Positions 11,797 to 18,440 of a stretch of 41,866 nt of DNA are shown piece after piece; positions within the stretch are counted from its first letter, which is position 1; every line of letters starts with the position of its first letter. The translations under genes and the position numbers were made by a program. The DNA comes from Aphodosoma sp045658305 (GTDB lineage: Bacteria > Bacteroidota > Bacteroidia > Bacteroidales > Paludibacteraceae), in assembly GCA_045658305.1 (NCBI GenBank), contig JAZOUT010000014.1, positions 1 through 41,866 of the forward strand. The letters are read 5' to 3'. A model generated the notes under the pieces. It saw only the letters and a program-made list of their open reading frames with translations, was not told the origin of the DNA and ran no database searches.

Positions 11797-13245
11797 ATGT
11801 CTCCCTACATCGTCATCTTCATCATAGCAGCCTATTTTGCTATAATCTTTGCCGTGAGCTATTTCAGTGCACGCAAAAGTTCAACATCCGATTTCTTCCG
11901 TGGAGGCAATTCATCGCCTTGGTGGGTCGTAGCCATTGGCATGATTGGCACCACTCTCTCTGGCGTCACTTTCATCTCTGTACCTGGTATGGTAGCAGGT
12001 GCAGCCAAGATGACCTATTTCGAAGTTATCCTCGGCAACTTCCTCGGCTATATTCTCATAATGCACTTCTTGTTGCCACTCTACTATCGTCTCAACCTCA
12101 CCTCTATATACGGCTATATCCAACAACGCATTGGACATACTTCCTACAAAACTAGTGCCGTTCTATTCCTCATTTCCAAACTAATAGGTGCGGGGTTCCG
12201 ACTCTTCATCGTGGCTCTTGTGCTCCAAATCACTGTGTTCGAACCACTCGGACTCCCATTCGCACTCAATGCCATTGTCTCGGTGTTTCTCATCTGGGCA
12301 TACACAGTCAAAGGTGGCATCAAATCTATCGTGTGGACCGACCTCATACAAACCTTTTTCCTCATCTTTGCAGTCGTATTCACCATTTTTGCTATTCAAA
12401 AAGAGTTAGGCATGTCGTTCCTCGAAATGACCTCTGCTATAGGCTCCAACTCGCAATTCCAAATCTTCGATTTCTCTAACTTTTGGGGCAACAACAACCA
12501 CTTCTTCAAACAGTTCATCTCTGGTGCATTCATCACCATCGTGATGAGTGGTCTCGACCAAGACATGATGCAAAAGAACCTCAGTCTCAAGAATGTACAC
12601 GAGGCTAAAAAGAACTTCCTCTCGTTCAGCATCGCCTTTGTGCCGGTCAACTTCATATTCCTCTGCCTCGGCGTACTATTTGTCATCTACATGAACCAAA
12701 TGGGCATTGCTATCCCTGCCAAAACCGACCAAATCTACCCTCTTCTTGCAACCAACTATCTCTCTTACTCGGTTGCTATCTTCTTCATACTTGGTATTAT
12801 AGCATCGGCATTCTCGTCGGCCAACTCGGCACTCATTGCCATGACCACTTCGTTCATGGTCGACATCTATGGCACTAACGGCAAGAACGAACGCACACTC
12901 GCTCGCACTCGCATCCTCGTGCACACCATGATGGCTGCCTTGCTCATCGGCATCGTCATCCTATTCAATACTTTCAACGACGACAGCGTGGTCAATGCTA
13001 TATTCAAATTCGCTGGCTACACCTATGGCCCATTACTCGGACTCTTCGTCGTAGGCATGTTCACCAAATGGAACATCCGCGACCGCCTCGTGCCACTCGT
13101 AGCCACTATCTCAATCATCGCCACCGTGCTCATCGACCGCTTCTCAGTCGAACTCCTATTCGGTTACAAATTCGGTTTCGAAATCCTCCTTCTCAACGGA
13201 GCCCTCACAATACTCGGACTACTACTCTACAGCACCCGTAAATAA
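11797..13245 (+). CDS. Sodium:solute symporter (SSS family)
   Basis: The 482-residue, strongly hydrophobic protein has about 13 predicted membrane helices. It starts MSPYIVIFIIAAYFAIIFAV and carries SSS landmarks: SDFFRGGNSSPWWVVAIGMIG near the second helix and ASAFSSANSALIAMTTSFMVDIY around helix 8, where the Na+ site of the LeuT-like fold lies. It should import a small organic solute with sodium at the inner membrane; the substrate (sugar, amino acid, sialic acid or other) cannot be told from sequence. A strong hairpin terminator follows directly. Confidence 0.9.
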   Translation: MSPYIVIFIIAAYFAIIFAVSYFSARKSSTSDFFRGGNSSPWWVVAIGMIGTTLSGVTFISVPGMVAGAAKMTYFEVILGNFLGYILIMHFLLPLYYRLNLTSIYGYIQQRIGHTSYKTSAVLFLISKLIGAGFRLFIVALVLQITVFEPLGLPFALNAIVSVFLIWAYTVKGGIKSIVWTDLIQTFFLIFAVVFTIFAIQKELGMSFLEMTSAIGSNSQFQIFDFSNFWGNNNHFFKQFISGAFITIVMSGLDQDMMQKNLSLKNVHEAKKNFLSFSIAFVPVNFIFLCLGVLFVIYMNQMGIAIPAKTDQIYPLLATNYLSYSVAIFFILGIIASAFSSANSALIAMTTSFMVDIYGTNGKNERTLARTRILVHTMMAALLIGIVILFNTFNDDSVVNAIFKFAGYTYGPLLGLFVVGMFTKWNIRDRLVPLVATISIIATVLIDRFSVELLFGYKFGFEILLLNGALTILGLLLYSTRK

Positions 13246-13262
13246 TATTACCACGAAATAAT

Positions 13263-13303
13263 AAAAAATCTTCATTTAGCACTTGCCAAATGAAGATTTT
13301 TTT
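13263..13303. terminator. Terminator after the symporter gene
   Basis: AAAAAATCTTCATTT (13263-13277) pairs with AAATGAAGATTTTTTT (13288-13303) around a 10-nt loop, with T/A tracts on both sides. Its 3' arm abuts the promoter of the structured RNA. Confidence 0.85.
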
Positions 13304-13312
13304 ATACCTTTG
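13283..13312 (+). promoter_or_regulatory. Promoter of structured RNA copy 1
   Basis: TACCTTTG at 13305-13312 is a perfect -7 box, with TTG at 13283-13285 spaced 19 bp upstream. It partly overlaps the preceding terminator hairpin. Confidence 0.75.
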
Positions 13313-13317
13313 CAACA

Positions 13318-13537
13318 GATTTAAGATATAATGGCATTAGCCATACACCAAGTAGCGTTCTTGGATTATAATAGCATTTTTGCTCATTTCTTCTAATGTT
13401 AAAATTTGGCGATTTTACGGCTGGAAGTAATAAGTTGAAAAATGTTCACGTATCATAGCGTGAACTTTACTTATTCGTCAGCCAAGGTCACGCCAAATAC
13501 CTAACATTAGCGAGAAAGTTAAGTTCTCGCTTTTTTT
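13318..13537 (+). ncRNA. Structured RNA, copy 1 (Bacteroidales-1-like / possible 6S-like)
   Basis: A free-standing transcription unit of about 220 nt. Visible helices are 13348-13352 with 13360-13364 (CCAAG:CTTGG, loop TAGCGTT); CTAATGTTA 13393-13401 with TAACATTAG 13502-13510; ATTTGGCG 13404-13411 with CGCCAAAT 13491-13498; GGCTG 13419-13423 with CAGCC 13479-13483; AATAAGT 13429-13435 with ACTTATT 13469-13475; and apical GTTCACG:CGTGAAC. The 3' end is the terminator GCGAGAA-N7-TTCTCGC plus T7 (13510-13537). Copy 2 at 30904-31113 keeps the same helices with compensatory changes. A phylum-type promoter at one end and a terminator at the other recall the Rfam Bacteroidales-1 motif; that name is from memory and was not checked. 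A cis-acting attenuator for the downstream lipoprotein is an alternative. Confidence 0.75.
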
Positions 13538-13589
13538 ATTAAATTTATAAATATTAAAAGTTGCGCCCGACACAAATTAGGGAATTACT
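13538..13589 (+). promoter_or_regulatory. Conserved leader between RNA terminator and lipoprotein start
   Basis: After the terminator, AAATTTATAA is followed by TTGCGCCCGACACAAATTAG and then GGA, 9 bp before the ATG at 13590. Nearly the same string precedes the unrelated lipoprotein at 30842, so it may carry the ribosome binding site (ATTAGGGA) and a regulatory function. Confidence 0.6.
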
Positions 13590-14348
13590 ATGAAATTCAT
13601 TTATGGTATTTTAGTTTTATTGGTTATATCTACATTCTTTTCTTGCAATCCACCTAGCAACAAAAACGGACAAGAAACAAATACAGCTAAAATTAAAGAA
13701 AATAATAGTCAAAAAGAAAAAAATGACATAAAAATTCTCAATGTTTTATCTACAACCAACCTATTTTCTGAACCTACAACTAAGTCTGCCAAAATAATTA
13801 ATCAAAAACTTAGTAATATTACAGGTGAAACTGAATATGTATCAATAGATAAATCATGTAAAGTTGTTATTATCAACGAAAAAGACAATTGGTATAAAAT
13901 CAAAGTAGTAGATCCTTATTGGTTAAGTGAAAGTCACATAGGATGGTGCAAAAGTGAATACATAGAAAATATTAATAATATAGAAGAAATTGAAATTGAA
14001 AAAGATAAAGATTACACTATATTATACAGAAACAAAATAGGACAATGTGAAAATATTTATATATATTACAAAAATTCAAAAAAAGACGAATTGACTTTAG
14101 AAAAAATATCAAAAAAATTACACTCTGAATTATCAACAATACCCAAATGTAATTTACACATTTTTGATTCTGATAAATTAGGAGATTTAATACACAAATA
14201 TCCTCTCACAAATAAGGAATACTTACAAGTTGCAGATCATTTTTTATATTTATATGATTTTGATAAATATGGATGGTTTTATCCTTTTCAAGATATAAAA
14301 TATAAAGAATTAGGTGGCAAAAATTGGAAAAAAGAACCTATTAAATAA
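13590..14348 (+). CDS. Lipoprotein with SH3-like domain
   Basis: This 252-residue protein has a lipoprotein signal (MKFIYGILVLLVISTFFSCNP, lipobox Cys near residue 19), a Lys/Asn-rich linker and a bacterial SH3-like region at about 50-125 (NLFSEPTTKSAKI, WYKIKVVDPYW, HIGWCKSEYIE). The C-terminal half is not recognised. It is much more AT-rich than its neighbours, with AAA/AAT/ATA codons dominating, which suggests acquired or fast-evolving DNA. It follows RNA copy 1 after 52 bp and ends before a terminator, so it forms a one-gene cassette. Its function is unknown; such domains often bind cell wall or protein ligands. Confidence 0.8.
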   Translation: MKFIYGILVLLVISTFFSCNPPSNKNGQETNTAKIKENNSQKEKNDIKILNVLSTTNLFSEPTTKSAKIINQKLSNITGETEYVSIDKSCKVVIINEKDNWYKIKVVDPYWLSESHIGWCKSEYIENINNIEEIEIEKDKDYTILYRNKIGQCENIYIYYKNSKKDELTLEKISKKLHSELSTIPKCNLHIFDSDKLGDLIHKYPLTNKEYLQVADHFLYLYDFDKYGWFYPFQDIKYKELGGKNWKKEPIK

Positions 14349-14462
14349 ATTCAAACACAATATTATTATAAAAGACATAGCGGTCTAAATTTATAATACG
14401 AATGTATTGAATATAAGTTTTTTTTAATCAGCAAATAAATCAACAAAATCCGTAAAAGCACA

Positions 14463-14498
14463 AAACAAAAGAGACGCAATTTTGCGTCTCTTTTGTTT
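14463..14498. terminator. Bidirectional terminator between convergent genes
   Basis: AAACAAAAGAGACGC (14463-14477) is the exact reverse complement of GCGTCTCTTTTGTTT (14484-14498). It separates the SH3 lipoprotein (plus) from nadD (minus). Confidence 0.88.
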
Positions 14499-14513
14499 AT
14501 CTGTTATCTGGAA

Positions 14514-14585
14514 ATTTTTGCGACAAGCGAATACACTAAAGCTTACTCTAATTGTTGAGCGGAGCAAAAATCATGAACGAAGTGA
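14514..14585. repeat. Dispersed palindromic element E, copy 1
   Basis: It starts TTTTTGCGACAAGCGAATAC and ends GGAGCAAAAATCATGAACGA, so TTTTTGC/GCAAAAA are terminal inverted repeats. The word TTATCTGTTATCT flanks it on both sides (14497-14509 and 14587-14599). Copies: 32138-32214 and a deleted one at 35031-35062. It supplies the nadD stop codon. Confidence 0.7.
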
Positions 14586-15131
14586 GTTATCTGTTATCTT
14601 AAAAGGAACTAAATCGTCCACCGATTCGCCTCGTGCCAATCGCTCCCTAACCATAGTGGATGAGATAGGATATAGCGGAGCATCGAGCCATTGCATTTGT
14701 GGAAATTTGGTCATATCTACCTCTACTCCTTCGCGTGGATAGACATAGATTGTATAGTCGCGTAATATCTCGTCGTAGCAATACCAACGGTCGAATATCT
14801 GATAATTATCAGCCCCTATTAACAAAGAGAATTGATATTCAGGATATTTTTGCGATAGTATTCGCAGGGTGTTAACCGTGTAACTTGGAATAGGCAATTC
14901 GAATTCAATATCGCACACCGAGAGGCGTGGATTGTGTTTCGTAGCCTCGCAAGCTAAACGATAGCGCAAAGCATCGTCCCAGAGGTCGGCCTTCTTTTTT
15001 AGCGGATTTTGAGGCGACACCACATACCACAACTCATCCACTTCTCCATGCTCCAACATATACTCACCCAACCCAATGTGCCCATTGTGTATCGGATTAA
15101 ACGACCCAAAATATAATGCGACTTTTTTCAT
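14571..15131 (-). CDS. nadD: Nicotinate-nucleotide adenylyltransferase
   Basis: From the ATG at 15131 the 186-residue protein begins MKKVALYFGSFNPIHNGHIG, the HxGH nucleotidyltransferase motif. SLLIGADNYQIFDRWY and YPISSTMVRERLARGE complete the NadD signature. It adenylates nicotinate mononucleotide in NAD synthesis. An upstream in-frame ATG at 15176 exists, but the family begins with the beta strand at MKKVALYFG, so 15131 is preferred. The final nine residues (KITDNSLRS) and the stop are encoded by the repeat element at 14514-14599, so the native C-terminus appears to have been replaced. It lies downstream of gmk, separated by word repeats, and is probably cotranscribed. Confidence 0.93.
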   Translation of the reverse strand: MKKVALYFGSFNPIHNGHIGLGEYMLEHGEVDELWYVVSPQNPLKKKADLWDDALRYRLACEATKHNPRLSVCDIEFELPIPSYTVNTLRILSQKYPEYQFSLLIGADNYQIFDRWYCYDEILRDYTIYVYPREGVEVDMTKFPQMQWLDAPLYPISSTMVRERLARGESVDDLVPFKITDNSLRS

Positions 15132-15190
15132 TGATTGTATATTTAGACCTGAAGACATAAGTAAAGAATTTGTCAACAGTCCGTACTCTA

Positions 15191-15231
15191 TAATCTGTTA
15201 TCTATTATCTGTAATCTGTAATCTGTACTCT
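15191..15231. repeat. Short word repeat between gmk and nadD
   Basis: TAATCTGTTATCTATTATCT is followed by GTAATCTGTAATCTGTACTC: a CTGTAAT/CTGTTAT word of about 7-10 nt repeated five times. It reaches into the gmk stop codon. The same word flanks element E at 14514. Confidence 0.7.
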
Positions 15232-15793
15232 AACCAAGGAATTCAGTCACCACACGAATAGTCTCAGCCACAGCCTCATCAAGATTATCGTTCACAATAC
15301 GCACGTCGAACTTAGGTGCAAACTCCATCTCCCACTCTGCTTTGGCAAGACGTTTTTCAATCATCTCTTCCGAGTCGGTAGCGCGACCCACCAAACGCTC
15401 GCGAAGCACCTCCACACTCGGTGGTTGCACAAACACAGCCAACGCATTATCGCCATAATATTTCTTGATATTCAAACCACCCACCACGTCAACATCAAAC
15501 AACATATGCTGACCTTGAGCTAATTTGCTATCAATTTCGCTCTTCAACGTGCCATAATAACAGCCTGCATACACCTCTTCATATTCCACAAACTCGTCAT
15601 TTGCAATCTTCGCACGAAACTCATCAGGAGTCAAAAAATAATACTCCACCCCATGTTGTTCCGTTCCGCGAGGGGCACGACTTGTAGCCGATATTGAAAA
15701 ATCAAAATCAAAACCAGCCTCTTTCAATTTACCAATAATAGTACTCTTCCCACTACCCGAAGGAGCCGAAAATATAATCAATTTACCATTCAT
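15230..15793 (-). CDS. gmk: Guanylate kinase
   Basis: This 187-residue cytosolic enzyme phosphorylates GMP to GDP. The P-loop is SAPSGSGKST (residues 9-18), followed by the GMP-binding region SISATSRAPRGTEQHGVEYYF and FVEYEEVYAGCYYGT, the Walker B-like MLFDVDVVGGLNIKK, and the lid RATDSEEMIEKRL. Length matches the family. It begins after a consensus promoter on the minus strand (15834-15827) and is followed by nadD. Confidence 0.96.
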   Translation of the reverse strand: MNGKLIIFSAPSGSGKSTIIGKLKEAGFDFDFSISATSRAPRGTEQHGVEYYFLTPDEFRAKIANDEFVEYEEVYAGCYYGTLKSEIDSKLAQGQHMLFDVDVVGGLNIKKYYGDNALAVFVQPPSVEVLRERLVGRATDSEEMIEKRLAKAEWEMEFAPKFDVRIVNDNLDEAVAETIRVVTEFLG

Positions 15794-15826
15794 AATTATT
15801 TAAAATATTTACATACAAATTTAAAG

Positions 15827-15834
15827 CAAAGTTA
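15827..15834 (-). promoter_or_regulatory. gmk promoter (-7 box)
   Basis: TAACTTTG on the minus strand, 33 bp before the gmk start. It is divergent from the ruvX promoter 47 bp away. Confidence 0.6.
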
Positions 15835-15880
15835 CAAAAAAAATCTTAATACACACCCCTAAACTCTCATTTTTTTTTCG

Positions 15881-15888
15881 TAACTTTG
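15881..15888 (+). promoter_or_regulatory. ruvX promoter (-7 box)
   Basis: TAACTTTG followed by CA, 74 bp before the ruvX start. It fits the phylum consensus; the -33 element is unclear in a T-rich stretch. Confidence 0.6.
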
Positions 15889-15962
15889 CAGTTTAATAAG
15901 CAATAAAATACAAAATAAAAATCTTATCATTCTCTACTCGCCACTAAAAATTTAAAAACACA

Positions 15963-16385
15963 ATGGCTCGAATATTAGCAATCGACTACGGACAAAAACG
16001 CATTGGCGTTGCTGTTACCGACCCACTACAAATGATAGCCAACGGGTTAACTACTGTAGAAACACCCAAAATATACTCTTTCTTAGCTGACTATTTCGCT
16101 AAAGAAGAGGTAGAAACCATAGTCGTTGGCTACCCAAAAACACTACAAAACGAGCCTGCCGAAGTAACTAAATACATCAACACATTCGTCGGCAAATTAC
16201 GCAAACTCTATCCTGACAAGAAAATCGAACTAGTTGACGAACGTTTTACGAGCAAAATGGCGTTCCAAACTATGATTGATAGCGGTATAAGCAAAAAAGC
16301 ACGCCAAAACAAAGCCCTAATCGACCAAATCAGCGCCACAATCATTCTCCAAAACTACCTCGAAAATTTAAAATTTCAAAGTTAA
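15963..16385 (+). CDS. ruvX: Holliday junction resolvase-like RuvX/YqgF
   Basis: This 140-residue RNase H-fold protein of standard length begins MARILAIDYGQKRIGVAVTD, with the first catalytic Asp near residue 7. It continues with IVVGYPKTLQNEPAE and ELVDERFTSKMA, whose Asp/Glu belong to the active site, and ends with ALIDQISATIILQNYLE. Members act in 16S rRNA 5' maturation and have been called resolvases; both names are used. It probably shares a transcript with the ABC-F gene 58 bp downstream, with a repeat hairpin in between. Confidence 0.92.
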   Translation: MARILAIDYGQKRIGVAVTDPLQMIANGLTTVETPKIYSFLADYFAKEEVETIVVGYPKTLQNEPAEVTKYINTFVGKLRKLYPDKKIELVDERFTSKMAFQTMIDSGISKKARQNKALIDQISATIILQNYLENLKFQS

Positions 16386-16436
16386 AAGTTGAAAATTACC
16401 CTATATTTTCAAATTTCAAGTTTCAAATTTCAACTC
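16368..16436. repeat. Inverted word-repeat hairpin, copy 1
   Basis: Left arm GTTAAAAGTTGAAAATT and right arm ending in AAATTTCAAGTTTCAAATTT plus CAACT can pair around a short centre. The right arm (16406-16435) is identical over about 30 bp to 37317-37346, also within an operon gap. It overlaps the end of ruvX. Confidence 0.7.
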
Positions 16437-16443
16437 TCTAAAT

Positions 16444-18060
16444 ATGATTACAGTATCCAACCTCGCAATGCAATTTGGCAAACGAGTACTCTTCTCGGAT
16501 GTCAATCTCAAATTCACAGCAGGCAACTGCTACGGTGTAATCGGTGCTAATGGTGCCGGCAAATCTACTTTCATCCGCATGCTTAGTGGCGAACTCGACC
16601 CTTCGCGCGGACAAATATCTTTCGGCCCAGGCGAACGCCTTTCGGTGCTCAAACAAGACCACTTTGCCTACGACCAATTTACCGTAATCGACACCGTAAT
16701 GATGGGTAACGACCACTTTTGGCGCGTGAAAGAAGAAAAAGATGCTATCTACCTCAAAGAGGATTTCACTGAAGAAGATGGTATCCGCGCTGCTGAATTG
16801 GAAGAGAAATTTGCTGAAATGGATGGTTGGAATGCCGAAAGCAACGCTGCTCAACTCCTCAGCGGGCTTGGAATCAAAGAAGAACTCCACTATCAACTAA
16901 TGAGCGAATTGGAGAATAAAGAAAAAGTACGTGTACTCCTCGCACGTGCTCTATACGGCAAACCTGACAACCTCCTCCTCGATGAGCCTACCAACGACCT
17001 TGACGTAGATGCTGTAATGTGGCTCGAAAACTACCTCGCTAACTACGAAAACACTGTACTTGTTGTGAGCCACGACCGCCACTTCCTCGACGCTGTATCA
17101 ACCCACACAATAGATATCGACTACGGCAAAATCACTATGTTCGCCGGCAACTATACTTTCTGGTACGAATCAAGCCAACTTGCCCTTCGTCAACAACAGA
17201 ACCAAAACAAAAAGGCTGAGGAAAAACGCAAAGAGTTGGAAGAGTTCATCCGCCGTTTCTCTGCCAACGTGGCTAAGAGTAAACAGGCTACTTCGCGCCG
17301 TAAAATGCTCGAAAAACTCAATGTCGAAGAAATCCAACCATCAACTCGCAAATACCCAGCTATCATATTCACACCCGAACGCGAACCAGGCAATATGGTG
17401 CTCGAAATCACTGGCCTTGGCAAACGTGCCGAAGATGGTTCGGTGCTATTCAACAACGTATCGTTCAATGTAGAAAAAGACGACAAAATCGCCTTCTACT
17501 CACGCGATGCACGTGCTATGACTGCATTCTTCGAAATTATTATGGGCAACGACCTTGACTATGCAGGCAAATTCAATTGGGGCGTAACTATTACTAATGC
17601 CTATCTACCTCTCGACAACACTCGTTTCTTCAACAACGAACTCTCACTTGTTGATTGGCTTGGTCAATACTCTGCCGACACTACTGAAGTATTCATTCGT
17701 GGCTACCTCGGTAAAATGCTCTTCTCGGGAGAAGAAATCTACAAACGTGCCAACGTACTCTCGGGTGGTGAAAAAATGCGCTGTATGATTGCTCGTATGA
17801 TGCTACGCAATGCCAATGTCATGGTGCTTGACTCTCCAGTCAACCACCTTGACCTTGAGTCAATCCAAGCCTTCAACAATACACTCAAAACTTTCAAAGG
17901 CAACATCTTACTCTCTTCTCACGACCGCGAATTTGTTTCTACAGTCTGCAATCGTATCATCGAACTCACACCAAATGGTATTATCGATAAATATATGGAT
18001 TTTGACGAATACCTTACTTCCGATGAAATACACGCTCTTCGCGAAAAAATGTACGAATAA
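16444..18060 (+). CDS. ABC-F family ATPase with degenerate second ATP site
   Basis: This 538-residue soluble protein contains two ABC domains joined by a charged linker (about 245-310), without membrane segments, as in ABC-F proteins that act on ribosomes. Domain 1 has Walker A GANGAGKST (34-42) and Walker B LLLDEPTND (about 177), but the signature is SELENKEKV rather than LSGGE. Domain 2 has a good LSGGEKMR (about 438), yet its Walker A position reads SRDARAMT and the catalytic Glu of Walker B is Ser (VLDSPVNHLD, about 461). It may resemble YbiT in overall layout. A role in translation is inferred from family; resistance function is not indicated. Confidence 0.88.
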   Translation: MITVSNLAMQFGKRVLFSDVNLKFTAGNCYGVIGANGAGKSTFIRMLSGELDPSRGQISFGPGERLSVLKQDHFAYDQFTVIDTVMMGNDHFWRVKEEKDAIYLKEDFTEEDGIRAAELEEKFAEMDGWNAESNAAQLLSGLGIKEELHYQLMSELENKEKVRVLLARALYGKPDNLLLDEPTNDLDVDAVMWLENYLANYENTVLVVSHDRHFLDAVSTHTIDIDYGKITMFAGNYTFWYESSQLALRQQQNQNKKAEEKRKELEEFIRRFSANVAKSKQATSRRKMLEKLNVEEIQPSTRKYPAIIFTPEREPGNMVLEITGLGKRAEDGSVLFNNVSFNVEKDDKIAFYSRDARAMTAFFEIIMGNDLDYAGKFNWGVTITNAYLPLDNTRFFNNELSLVDWLGQYSADTTEVFIRGYLGKMLFSGEEIYKRANVLSGGEKMRCMIARMMLRNANVMVLDSPVNHLDLESIQAFNNTLKTFKGNILLSSHDREFVSTVCNRIIELTPNGIIDKYMDFDEYLTSDEIHALREKMYE

Positions 18061-18084
18061 CAACTATAAAATATAACAAAAACT

Positions 18085-18420
18085 ATGACTGAAATTTCAA
18101 AATGCCCAAAATGCGGTAGCGAATATGTATATTTCGACGGCTCACTCTATGTATGTCCCGAATGTGCACACGAATTTAGTGGCGACGACCACGCAGCAGC
18201 GCAAGAAGGTCCAGAAGTGGCACGCGATAGCAATGGAGCCGAACTATTCGATGGCGATGCAGTAACCGTAATCAAAGACCTCAAAGTAAGAGGCTCGTCT
18301 ATGGTAATCAAGCGTGGCACAAAAGTGAAATCAATCCGCCTCACCGACAATCCCGAAGAAGTAGATTGCAAAATAGATGGAAGTAGCATCGTACTAAAAA
18401 CTTGTTTTTTGAAAAAATAA
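18085..18420 (+). CDS. yjdM: YjdM/PhnA-like zinc ribbon protein
   Basis: This 111-residue protein has an N-terminal zinc ribbon, CPKCGSEYVYFDGSLYVCPEC (four Cys within residues 7-31), followed by the conserved PhnA domain: DSNGAELFDGDAVTVIKDLK, SSMVIKRGTKVKSIRL and IDGSSIVLKTCFLKK. The family was once linked to phosphonate metabolism, but that role is not established. The stop precedes the start of the DUF2130 gene by 20 bp. Confidence 0.92.
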   Translation: MTEISKCPKCGSEYVYFDGSLYVCPECAHEFSGDDHAAAQEGPEVARDSNGAELFDGDAVTVIKDLKVRGSSMVIKRGTKVKSIRLTDNPEEVDCKIDGSSIVLKTCFLKK

Positions 18421-18440
18421 TAATTCAAAATTACAGCATT

